A DNA stretch of 48,699 nucleotides from Actinomycetota bacterium (GTDB lineage: Bacteria > Actinomycetota > Actinomycetes > S36-B12 > GCA-2699445). Positions 26,538 through 33,951 of the stretch are shown piece by piece; the first letter of the stretch is position 1, and every line of letters begins with the position of its first letter. Under the pieces are notes generated by a model. The model was not told the origin of the DNA and ran no database searches. It saw only the letters and a list, made by a program, of their open reading frames with translations. The DNA is taken from assembly GCA_029978705.1 (NCBI GenBank), contig JAPOIY010000019.1:1-48699 (forward strand), read 5' to 3'. Both the position numbers and the translations under genes were made by a program.

Positions 26538-26981
26538 TCATTGTGCCGGACGTCCCGGGCCTGCGGCCGCGGCGCACGCGCGACACACTCCGTAGACGGC
26601 GGAGTGGGTCGGGTCGATGCGGAACCCCACGGCCGCCCCCACCTCCTCGGCAAAGCCTGCAGCGAGTTCGCCGGGCACACTCGTGACCGCACCACACCGC
26701 AGGCAGGACAGGTGCACGTGCGGCGGCCGGTCAGCCAGGTGATAGACGGGCGGCCCGGAGCCGAAGTGGGCGTGAGTGACGACGCCGAGGTCCTGCAGCA
26801 CGACGAGGGTTCGGTAGACCGTGGACAGACTCAGTCCCGGTTCGGCAGCGACCAGGTGGGCGTGGATGGACTCGGCCGTGGGATGCGGCAGGTCCTGGAC
26901 CGCGCGCAGGATCGCCTCGCGCTGGGGGGTCACCCGCTGGCCGTGCGACCGCAGTTGCTCCCGCCAGGCCTCGTCACTCAC
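26538..26981 (-). CDS. nur: Fur-family metal regulator, Nur-like
   Basis: The 147-residue repressor has the Fur winged helix (RVTPQREAILRAV, then STVYRTL), the motif THAHFGSGPPVYHLADR and two CxxC pairs (Cys93/96, Cys133/136) for structural zinc. It matches Streptomyces coelicolor Nur: His70, His72 and His126, the Ni-site, and His33, His88 and His90 of the M-site fall at the same numbers; residue 86 is Pro instead of His. Nur represses nickel-uptake genes and controls superoxide dismutases; here the target is not known. The numbering comparison rests on my memory of the Nur structure. The GTG start overlaps the nitrobindin stop by 8 bp. Confidence 0.85.
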   Translation of the reverse strand: MSDEAWREQLRSHGQRVTPQREAILRAVQDLPHPTAESIHAHLVAAEPGLSLSTVYRTLVVLQDLGVVTHAHFGSGPPVYHLADRPPHVHLSCLRCGAVTSVPGELAAGFAEEVGAAVGFRIDPTHSAVYGVCRACAAAAGPGRPAQ

Positions 26982-27507
26982 CGTCGGGCGTTTCCCCGGT
27001 CTCCGGCTGCAGGCGGGCCGCGAGGTGGTTCTGCAGGTCGCACCCCATGGCCGCCATGTCGAACGTCCACAGCAGGTCACCTTCGACCAATCCGTACAGG
27101 CGGTGCCCGGCGGTGTACGGCTTGGCCTCCTCGGTGCGAGCGACGACGTCCGTGCGCATCTCGATCCGCGCGCCGGTGATCGTGTCCTGGACCAGGCCGG
27201 TGACCTCCACCTGGCCCTCCCAGATCTCGGCGTACCCGGTGGGATGCGTCAGCAGGAACTCGACGGAACGGTCGGGCAGGGCGCGCAGGAACCCCGACTC
27301 GGTCGCCGTCGGCCGCACCCGCTCACCCGCCTCGTCCAACTCCCACGACCGCGACCAGTACGTCAGGAAGGGCCGTCCGTCACACGAGAACTGGACCTCC
27401 TGGCCGAACCGGAAGTCGTCGATCGTCGGGTACTGGCCGGTGCCGACCCCGATCCAGCGCCCGATCAGCCACGAGACCGGCAGGACCTCGGGCGGCAGCG
27501 CGCTCAG
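26974..27507 (-). CDS. Nitrobindin family heme-binding protein
   Basis: The 177-residue beta-barrel protein has the family motif GxWxGxGxG (Gly16-Gly24) and YPTI after it, the WSRSWELDE segment and the proximal heme ligand region LQNHLAA (His161), as in mycobacterial nitrobindin. Such proteins bind ferric heme and react with NO or peroxynitrite. Start choice: a CTG at 27507 has AAGGGG 5 nt upstream and overlaps the TGA of the upstream small gene; the resulting N-terminus matches family length. An in-frame GTG at 27552 is the alternative, with no ribosome site. It is in one operon with the Fur-like regulator and YgfZ. Confidence 0.85.
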   Translation of the reverse strand: MSALPPEVLPVSWLIGRWIGVGTGQYPTIDDFRFGQEVQFSCDGRPFLTYWSRSWELDEAGERVRPTATESGFLRALPDRSVEFLLTHPTGYAEIWEGQVEVTGLVQDTITGARIEMRTDVVARTEEAKPYTAGHRLYGLVEGDLLWTFDMAAMGCDLQNHLAARLQPETGETPDGE

Positions 27508-27602
27508 TTCTGCCCCTTGAACAACTGCACGATCACGTAGATCGCGAACCACACGATGGCGATCGACGCCACCACGAGCAGAATCTCGAAGAACTGGGTC
27601 AC
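27504..27602 (-). CDS. 32-residue single-span membrane protein
   Basis: A short frame GTG to TGA encodes MTQFFEILLVV, then one hydrophobic helix (about residues 5-25), then QLFKGQN. It is too short for normal gene finding. Its stop codon overlaps the nitrobindin start, so the two would be coupled. There is no clear ribosome site. The Leu/Val/Ile helix with polar ends looks like a real small membrane protein rather than chance, but conservation must decide. Confidence 0.55.
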   Translation of the reverse strand: MTQFFEILLVVASIAIVWFAIYVIVQLFKGQN

Positions 27603-27624
27603 GACACGAAGGATACGCCGCCCC

Positions 27625-27630
27625 TACCCT
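27625..27630 (+). promoter_or_regulatory. -10 box (TACCCT) of the leaderless DsrE-like gene
   Basis: TACCCT is exactly 6 nt before the GTG at 27637; no ribosome site is present. Confidence 0.6.
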
Positions 27631-27636
27631 GCTGGT

Positions 27637-27999
27637 GTGGCACGGGCGATGGTCGTGAAGGCGACAGCGGGCATGGATGCACCGGAACGGTGCGCCCAGG
27701 CGTTCACGGTCGCGGCCGCTGCCGTGGCCGCGGGAGTACCCACGTCCCTGTGGCTGACCGGCGAGGCGGTGCGGTTGGCGCTCCCCGGCACTGCCGCCTC
27801 GTTCGACCTGGCCCACTCCCCGGACCTGGCGGAGATCCTGGACCTCCTGCTGGCCGAGGGCAGTGTCACGGTCTGCACGCAGTGCGCGGACCGGCGCGCC
27901 ATCGCCGGGACCGATCTCATCCCCGGCGTACGGGTCGCGGGTGCGTCCACCTTCGTCGCCGAGGTGATGACCGACGGGACGCAGGCTCTCGTCTACTGA
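27637..27999 (+). CDS. DsrE-family protein
   Basis: The 120-residue protein matches the small DsrE/TusD-like fold: VKATAGMDAPERCAQAFTVAAAA at the start, SLWLTGEAVRLALPG in the middle and VTVCTQCADRR with a CxxC pair, ending in STFVAEVMTDGTQALVY. DsrE-type proteins relay sulfur or act in redox; this short single-copy form is usual near the nitrobindin/Fur operon in actinobacteria. Here it is divergent from that operon and convergent with the DUF4395 gene (4 bp apart). I start at the GTG because it aligns with family starts; an ATG 12 bp downstream is the alternative. Confidence 0.83.
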   Translation: MARAMVVKATAGMDAPERCAQAFTVAAAAVAAGVPTSLWLTGEAVRLALPGTAASFDLAHSPDLAEILDLLLAEGSVTVCTQCADRRAIAGTDLIPGVRVAGASTFVAEVMTDGTQALVY

Positions 28000-28003
28000 G
28001 GTG

Positions 28004-28699
28004 TCAGGCGCGGCGGAACCGCTGCGCCAGCAGATAGATCTCGCAGCCCAAGCAGAAGTTGAAGGCGGCGTTGAGGAATGCCGCGGCCAGCGCCAGCGCC
28101 GTCGCGAGCTGGGCCACCAGCGGTACGCCGAACGCCAGGCCACCCAGCGCCACCAGGACGAAGACCAGGCCCACCTGCTGAGCGAAACGCGGCGGCGCGG
28201 CGTCCTCCAGTTCGGCCGGCGGCCCCAGTTTGGGCGCCACGGAGGCGCGGTACAGCATCCCGTAGGGCTGCGCCGAGATCCCGAACAATGCGGCCGCACC
28301 GAACGCGATGGCCTGCCACACCAGCAGGATCACGGCGACGATCGACGGGATGGCGAGCAGCGCCACCGCAAGGACCAGCACGGTGATCGCGGCGCCGAAC
28401 CGGGGGCCGCGAGGGTCGATCATCTGACGGGGCGCCGCGGCGGCGTCGCTCGGGCTCTCGTCGCCATGCGCCTGATCGGTCTGGGTCTCGTCGGAGCGGG
28501 CGCTCTCGCCGCTGTCGTCCTCGTCGGGCACCTGCGGGGGGGCAGAGTCCCCGTCGGCTGCGCCGACCGCGGCTTCGGCGTCCCCTTCATCGGGCACGTC
28601 CGCCTGTGTGATCACGTCGGCGACGTCGGTGTCCTCGTTGCCCATCTCGGCATCCACCGTGGCGTCGCTGTCGGCGGCGACTTCGCGGGACTTGTTCAT
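28004..28699 (-). CDS. DUF4395 domain membrane protein
   Basis: The 231-residue protein has an acidic N-terminal half of about 95 residues rich in Asp/Glu/Ala (low complexity, probably cytoplasmic), followed by about four membrane helices with the DUF4395 features PRGPRFGAAIT, FFGISAQPYG-like GISAQPYGMLYRASV and FNFCLGCEIY near the end. DUF4395 genes are regularly next to thioredoxin-like genes in actinobacteria, as here, and a role in membrane disulfide or sulfur chemistry is a common guess. GGAGGT is 6 nt before the ATG. Confidence 0.86.
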   Translation of the reverse strand: MNKSREVAADSDATVDAEMGNEDTDVADVITQADVPDEGDAEAAVGAADGDSAPPQVPDEDDSGESARSDETQTDQAHGDESPSDAAAAPRQMIDPRGPRFGAAITVLVLAVALLAIPSIVAVILLVWQAIAFGAAALFGISAQPYGMLYRASVAPKLGPPAELEDAAPPRFAQQVGLVFVLVALGGLAFGVPLVAQLATALALAAAFLNAAFNFCLGCEIYLLAQRFRRA

Positions 28700-28721
28700 C
28701 GGCGACCTCCCTGCCACAGGG

Positions 28722-29189
28722 TTACACGACCTGACCGAGTGCAGCCAGCACTTCGCTACGACGGGGCAGGCCGGTGGCCTGCTTCCGGATGGCGCCGTCG
28801 GCGTCCAGCAGCAGGACGGTCGGGGTGCGCCGTACCTCAAGACGCCGCACCAGCTCCATGTGGTGCTCGGCGTCGATCTCCACGTGAGCGACTCCGGGGA
28901 GGGTCCCGGTGATGTCCGCCAGCAGGAGGCGGGTGGAGCGGCAGGGCTGGCAGAACGCCGACGAGAACTGCACGAACGTGGCCTTCTCGCCCAACGGCTC
29001 CCCCAGGTCGGCGGCGGTGAGGAGTTCACCGCCGTGGTGCGCCCGGTCCGGGGTGGCGACGTGCGCCTCCGGCTCATCCGCTCCGACCGGCACCGGGACA
29101 TCGGACATCCGCCCGTCGGTGTGGCGCCGCCAGAGCCCGAACGCCGTCGCCAGCACGAGAACGGCCACGAGGATCACCGCACCGGTCAC
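28722..29189 (-). CDS. Membrane-anchored thioredoxin-like protein (CQPC)
   Basis: The 155-residue protein starts with one hydrophobic span (residues 3-20), then a linker, then a thioredoxin fold with active-site CQPC (Cys80 and Cys83) in FSSAFCQPCRSTR and the cis-proline region RRTPTVLLLD. It faces the DUF4395 gene 22 bp downstream, same strand, likely one operon. I start at the GTG at 29189 with GGAGG 8 nt upstream; a TTG at 29252 would add 21 residues without a ribosome site. Thioredoxin activity outside or at the membrane is expected. Confidence 0.82.
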   Translation of the reverse strand: MTGAVILVAVLVLATAFGLWRRHTDGRMSDVPVPVGADEPEAHVATPDRAHHGGELLTAADLGEPLGEKATFVQFSSAFCQPCRSTRLLLADITGTLPGVAHVEIDAEHHMELVRRLEVRRTPTVLLLDADGAIRKQATGLPRRSEVLAALGQVV

Positions 29190-29270
29190 CGCGGGCACCT
29201 CCAGATCAGCGACTGCCACCGCCAGTGTCACGGGAAACGCCCAAGCCGCCAAACCGATTCCCGGCAGCAG

Positions 29271-29276
29271 TACCCT
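29271..29276 (+). promoter_or_regulatory. -10 box (TACCCT) of the leaderless FUSC-1 gene
   Basis: TACCCT is 5 nt before the ATG at 29282. It is the same hexamer and nearly the same spacing as at 27625. Confidence 0.55.
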
Positions 29277-29281
29277 GCAGC

Positions 29282-31549
29282 ATGACCCGTCGGCCCTCGA
29301 CCGCAGGCCTGGGCGCCAAGTTGCGCAACCGCGTCGCTGCGCGCCGCGCCACCCGGGTCGCGATCGTGGTCCCCGTCGTGTTGTGGGTCCTCATCCACAT
29401 CCCTCCGCTGGCCGGGTCCGCGCTGTTCGGGGTGTTCGCGGCGCTGTCCCTGCTCCTGTTCGCGGACTTCGGCGGCCCGCTGCGGGACCGGTTCGCGGCG
29501 TACGCCGCGACGACGGCACTCGGCACCCCGATCATCCTGGTCGGCGTCGTCCTGGGCCAGACCGCCTGGAGCGCCTCGGTCATCATGTTCGTGGTCGCCC
29601 TCATCATCGGGCTCGCCGGTGTCCTGCGCGGCCCGGTCGCCTCGGCGCAGACCGTGCTGCTGCTGGTGACCGTGCTGGCGGTCACCAGCGCGCCGCCCGG
29701 GTCGCAGTGGACGGCCATCGTCTGCTGGCTCGTCGGCGGTCTCGCGGCTGGGGTCGCGGCGGGGACGATGTGGCCGGCCCAGCCCTCGCGGCGGCTCCTC
29801 GAGCCGCTCGGCGAGCTCTACCACATGGCGGGCACCGCCGTACGCACCCGCTGGGTCGACGACGACGAGCCGGGGTGCACCGCCTGCCTCACCGACATGG
29901 ACAGCCGGTTGCAGGCGCTGCACGGCCAGTTCGACGGCAATCTGCTGCGCCCCTCCGGGCTGACCAACATGGACCGGGCCATCGCCCAGTGGGTGGATCT
30001 GGTGGGTCGCGTGCGGGCCTACCAGCGATGGCCGCACTCCCGCACCGTGGTGGACGAGGACCAGGCAACGGTGGACGAGATCAACGCCGACCTCGCCAAG
30101 ACCGTCGCCACCGAGCTGGAACTCATCGGGACGGACATCGAGACCGAGGACCACGGCGTCTCGGCCACCACGATCCAGCAGGCGCGTGACCGGCATCTGG
30201 AGCGCACCACGGAGTGGGTGGCGCAACGGCGGGGAGTGCTGCCGGCCGAGCGGATCCGGGACGTGATCGACGCCTCCTTCCCCCTGCGCCTCACCGCCAT
30301 CAGCACGGAACTCGCCGCGGCGAGCGCCAACCCGCAGGCCCACTTCGACGACCCCGTCCTGGCCGGGGAGCTGGCGCAGGCGCGGCGCGGGGTCCGCGAC
30401 CGGATCAGCCGCAACATCGCCTGGACATCCCCCTGGTTCCGGAACGCGCTGCGTTCCGCGATCGCGCTGGCCATCGCCGTCGCCCTGGCCAAGAGCCTGG
30501 GTCTGCAGCACGGATTCTGGATCGTCCTGGGCGCCCTCACCGCGCTGCGGTTCGACGCGCTCGGCACCGGACGGACCGCGATGCAGGCCCTGCTGGGCAC
30601 GGCGGCGGGCGTCGGCGTCGGCGCCGCCCTGATCCTGGCCTTCGGCAACCAGCCGCTCGCCTGGTGGTTCCTGCTGCCCCTCGTGCTCCTCGTCACGGGC
30701 TACACCCCCGGCAACTTCTCCTTGACGGTCGGGCAGGCGGGCTTCAGCGTCACCGTGATCGTGCTGTTCTCCGTCCTGTTCCCCGCGACACTGGCCACGG
30801 CGGAGCTGCGCCTGATCGACGTCGCCATCGGGCTGGGGGTCAGCCTCGTCGTGAGTGCGGTCATGTGGCCGCATGGCGTGGTCGCCAGCCTGCACAACCG
30901 GATGACCGACGCCTTCACCGCGTCATCGGACTACCTGCTGATGTCGATGGACTACGTCGTCGGCGGTGCGGTCGACCGGCAGCTCCTCGACGACTTCGCC
31001 CGGCGGTCCTCCGTGGCCCTGGAGCGGGCCCGGGAAGCGTACGACCTGTCCGTGGCGCAGAAGCCGCCCCACAGCGTGCCCGTCCGGAAGTGGTTCCGCG
31101 CAGCTCTCGTCGTCCGTCACATCGACGCAGCCGCCCGTCAACTGCCCGGGGCTGCTAAGCGGGTCACCGACGCGCACGGCGGCCGCACCGTTCCGGAGCC
31201 CCTGGTGGGACCGATCCTCGACACGACGCGCGACGTGCGGGAGAACCTGCACGGTGTCGTCGCGTCGTGGAAGGAGACGGACATGGCACGGTCGGTGTCC
31301 GACGAGGCCGACGCCCCCATCGTCATGCCGCTGTCGATGGACCCGGACGACCGGTCGGTGCAGACCGTGGCCGAACTGCGGCACGCGATCGACAGGTGGA
31401 TCGCCGAGCCGAGCGACTGGCACGGTGTCGGCCCGGACCCCCGCCCCGTGGTGCTGTCCTGGACGGCCGACTGGGAGGCCTTCATCGCGTGGAACGCCGA
31501 CCTCCTGGAGGAGGCCCTCAAGCCGTCTGCTCCCGCAGCCACGCACTGA
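29282..31549 (+). CDS. FUSC family transporter 1 (aromatic-acid exporter type)
   Basis: The 755-residue protein has two membrane blocks, each of about six helices, at roughly residues 20-190 and 390-540, separated by a long soluble region and followed by another soluble C-terminal region. This duplicated layout is that of the FUSC (fusaric acid resistance / YccS / AaeB) family. The second block shows LGLQHGFWIVLGALTALR and TPGNFSLTVGQAG-type segments. Members export aromatic or other small acids; the substrate is unknown. Its 3' end overlaps the convergent hydrolase gene by 32 bp. Confidence 0.87.
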   Translation: MTRRPSTAGLGAKLRNRVAARRATRVAIVVPVVLWVLIHIPPLAGSALFGVFAALSLLLFADFGGPLRDRFAAYAATTALGTPIILVGVVLGQTAWSASVIMFVVALIIGLAGVLRGPVASAQTVLLLVTVLAVTSAPPGSQWTAIVCWLVGGLAAGVAAGTMWPAQPSRRLLEPLGELYHMAGTAVRTRWVDDDEPGCTACLTDMDSRLQALHGQFDGNLLRPSGLTNMDRAIAQWVDLVGRVRAYQRWPHSRTVVDEDQATVDEINADLAKTVATELELIGTDIETEDHGVSATTIQQARDRHLERTTEWVAQRRGVLPAERIRDVIDASFPLRLTAISTELAAASANPQAHFDDPVLAGELAQARRGVRDRISRNIAWTSPWFRNALRSAIALAIAVALAKSLGLQHGFWIVLGALTALRFDALGTGRTAMQALLGTAAGVGVGAALILAFGNQPLAWWFLLPLVLLVTGYTPGNFSLTVGQAGFSVTVIVLFSVLFPATLATAELRLIDVAIGLGVSLVVSAVMWPHGVVASLHNRMTDAFTASSDYLLMSMDYVVGGAVDRQLLDDFARRSSVALERAREAYDLSVAQKPPHSVPVRKWFRAALVVRHIDAAARQLPGAAKRVTDAHGGRTVPEPLVGPILDTTRDVRENLHGVVASWKETDMARSVSDEADAPIVMPLSMDPDDRSVQTVAELRHAIDRWIAEPSDWHGVGPDPRPVVLSWTADWEAFIAWNADLLEEALKPSAPAATH

Positions 31550-32309
31550 TCCGGCCCACGAGGGGCAGGGGGATCGCCACCTCCGCATGGCCGAAGTCCT
31601 CGATCCACAGTGCCGTGCGGTCGGGCACGCCCCGTTCGGCAGCCCCTGCCGCGGCGGCCCGTCGCAGAGCCCGGGGATGTTCCAGCGGGAGGAACCCGTC
31701 CTGGGCGCCATGCACCAGCAGCAAGGGGACGGACGGGATGCGGGCGGCCGACTGTTCCGGGGTCTCCGGCCACGGCTCGGGCCAGGGGGGTGGCAGGACG
31801 CGGGTGCGGGTACGCCGCAGGTAGAAGCGGCCGACGGGGTGCTCGATGCCCCGGTGGAGCAGCCTCATGGCGGCGGTCCCCCGGTAGTGCCAGAAGGCAG
31901 GACTGCTGACCGCGGCGACGCCCGCCACCCCGCCCATCAGGCCAGCGTGGCGGAGGGCGACCGCGCCGCCCATCGAGAACCCGACGGTCACGACCCGGGG
32001 GTAACCCAGGACCCGGGCCCAGTTGACGGCGGCTGCCACGTCCAGGATCTCGCGGTGCCCGAGGGTGGAGATCCCGTCACTGCGTCCGTGGCCCCGCAGG
32101 TCGACGGCGACCACCGGCATCGACCGCGTGATCGTCCGCAGTACCGCCAGGTTCTGGTCGGCGTCGCTGGACATGCTGAACCCGTGCAGCAGCACGGCAG
32201 CGAGCCCGCCCGTCTGCGGTCCCGGCGCGTGGCCGGCCCACAACCGGGCGCCGTCTTCCGCGATCAGAGCACGCTCCTCGCGGAACTCGGCGGGGAGCAC
32301 ATTCCTCAC
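31518..32309 (-). CDS. Alpha/beta hydrolase
   Basis: The 263-residue enzyme has the oxyanion segment [15 protein letters not shown], the family [10 protein letters not shown], the nucleophile elbow GFSMGG (Ser near residue 111), an acid near [10 protein letters not shown] and the catalytic His in FGHAEV. It is cytosolic with no signal peptide. Substrate is unknown; lipase, esterase and haloperoxidase-like roles are all possible. It starts with GTG and is divergent from glnR with only 43 bp between the starts, so the promoters overlap. Confidence 0.87.
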   Translation of the reverse strand: MRNVLPAEFREERALIAEDGARLWAGHAPGPQTGGLAAVLLHGFSMSSDADQNLAVLRTITRSMPVVAVDLRGHGRSDGISTLGHREILDVAAAVNWARVLGYPRVVTVGFSMGGAVALRHAGLMGGVAGVAAVSSPAFWHYRGTAAMRLLHRGIEHPVGRFYLRRTRTRVLPPPWPEPWPETPEQSAARIPSVPLLLVHGAQDGFLPLEHPRALRRAAAAGAAERGVPDRTALWIEDFGHAEVAIPLPLVGRISAWLREQTA

Positions 32310-32352
32310 GGTGGGCTATTCTCGCAGGGACACCGCGCGCCGAGGGGCAAGG

Positions 32353-33063
32353 ATGCGACTGCTGCTGCTCACCTCGCAGCCAGGCCCGGCCGCCACCATC
32401 CTGCCGGCGGTCGAATTGCTCACGCACTCGTTGCGGGTCCTGCCCGCCGAAGGGTCCGCCCTCCTGGACGCCCCCCCGCACGATCTGATCCTCGTCGACG
32501 GTCGGGTCTCGCTACCGCAGGCCCGGTCCCTGACCCGGCTGATCCGGACCACCGGGGTCACCGTCCCGGTGCTCCTCGTCCTCACCGAGGGGGGCCTGGC
32601 GGCGGTGCAGTTCGACTGGGGCATGGACGACGTCCTGGTGGACAACGCGGGACCCGCCGAGGTCGAGGCCAGGCTGCGGCTCAGTGTGGGGCGGCTGCGC
32701 AGCAGTTCCGACGACGACGAGTTGGAGTCGTCGGACCGGATCAGGCGGGGCGCGCTCGTCATCGACGAGTCGTCCTATACCGCGGCCTTGGCGGAGGAGC
32801 CTCTCGATCTGACGTTCAAGGAGTTCGAGTTGCTGCGCTACCTGGCGACGCACTCCGGTCGTGTCTTCACGCGGGCACAGCTCCTGCAGGAGGTCTGGGG
32901 CTACGACTACTACGGCGGCACCCGCACCGTCGACGTCCACGTCCGGCGGCTGCGCGCCAAACTGGGGTTGGAGTACGAGGCCCTCATCGGCACCGTCCGC
33001 AATGTCGGCTACCGGTTCGTCGAGGACGCGGTTCCGGATGCCCGGGAGACCGCCGAGGCATGA
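32353..33063 (+). CDS. glnR: GlnR, OmpR-type regulator of nitrogen metabolism
   Basis: The 236-residue orphan response regulator matches actinobacterial GlnR almost throughout: [13 protein letters not shown], the receiver segment LILVDGR with Asp49, [23 protein letters not shown], and the DNA-binding half with [22 protein letters not shown] and [23 protein letters not shown]. It controls nitrogen assimilation genes. The mshD start overlaps its stop (ATGA), as in mycobacteria where glnR (Rv0818) precedes mshD (Rv0819). TATTCT about 30 bp upstream is a likely -10 box. The start ATG has GAGGGGCAAGG before it. Confidence 0.95.
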   Translation: MRLLLLTSQPGPAATILPAVELLTHSLRVLPAEGSALLDAPPHDLILVDGRVSLPQARSLTRLIRTTGVTVPVLLVLTEGGLAAVQFDWGMDDVLVDNAGPAEVEARLRLSVGRLRSSSDDDELESSDRIRRGALVIDESSYTAALAEEPLDLTFKEFELLRYLATHSGRVFTRAQLLQEVWGYDYYGGTRTVDVHVRRLRAKLGLEYEALIGTVRNVGYRFVEDAVPDARETAEA

Positions 33064-33947
33064 TCGAGCGCGTCCCGCGGTTGACTCCCGTCCAGGTGGC
33101 GGCCGTCACCGAGTTGATGAACGCCGAGGAGCAGCGGACCGACCGGCGCCCCCTCGACGAGGTGAACCGCCTGGCGATCGCCGGCGCGGACGCTCCGCCG
33201 CGGGAGCACTGGCTGATGGGGGACCCGCTGCGGGCCTACGGCATCGTGACGGTCGAGGAGGTCGCCGAGGTGGCCGCGGCCACCCCGGAGGATGCCACCG
33301 ACCTGCTGTCCGCGATCCGTGCCGCCCACCCCGCCGGCTCCCTGTGGTGCCATGGCGACCGCGCCACGGCTCATCTGGCTGCCCGGACCCTGCACCTGCC
33401 GTGTTTGCGGGAACTCGTGCTGCTGGCCCGCGACCTCCCCCTGGGCCGGCCCGAGCGTGCCCTTCCGGCGGGCATCGTCCGGTCCGCGTTCGACCCGGAC
33501 GTGGACTCCGCGGACTGGCTCGCGCTCAACCGCACGGCGTTCGCGGATCTTCCCGACCAGGCGTCGTGGACCGCGGCCGATCTCGACCTGCGGCTGGCGG
33601 CCCCCTGGTTCGACCGGTCCGACTTCCATATCGCTCGTGCCCCGGACGGATCCCTCGCGGGGTTCCACTGGACGAAGGTCGATCCCGACGCCGCCGCCGG
33701 TGACGGCGTCTCGGGGGAGGTGTTCGTCATCGCGGTGGCCCCGCAGTGGCGCGGCAGCGGCCTGGCCGGATCCCTGCTCGATCACGGCTTGGCTCACCTG
33801 GCGCAGCGCGGGATGGCGCAGGCACACCTCTTCGTCGACTCCACCAACGAGGCCGCGCTGGCGCTCTACGAACGCGCCGGTTTCCGGCGAGTCGACCGCG
33901 ACCGCCAGTACGCTCTGCGACAGGACAGTCCGACCGGAGGGGCGTGA
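33060..33947 (+). CDS. mshD: Mycothiol synthase (MshD)
   Basis: The 295-residue enzyme acetylates the Cys amine of Cys-GlcN-Ins in the last step of mycothiol synthesis. It has two GNAT domains: an N-terminal one without an obvious acetyl-CoA loop and a C-terminal one with [24 protein letters not shown] and the end block [30 protein letters not shown] is typical of the family. It overlaps glnR and is followed after 4 bp by a FUSC gene, so the three probably form one operon. Mycothiol is the main low-molecular thiol of Actinomycetota. Confidence 0.94.
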   Translation: MIERVPRLTPVQVAAVTELMNAEEQRTDRRPLDEVNRLAIAGADAPPREHWLMGDPLRAYGIVTVEEVAEVAAATPEDATDLLSAIRAAHPAGSLWCHGDRATAHLAARTLHLPCLRELVLLARDLPLGRPERALPAGIVRSAFDPDVDSADWLALNRTAFADLPDQASWTAADLDLRLAAPWFDRSDFHIARAPDGSLAGFHWTKVDPDAAAGDGVSGEVFVIAVAPQWRGSGLAGSLLDHGLAHLAQRGMAQAHLFVDSTNEAALALYERAGFRRVDRDRQYALRQDSPTGGA

Positions 33948-33951
33948 ACGC

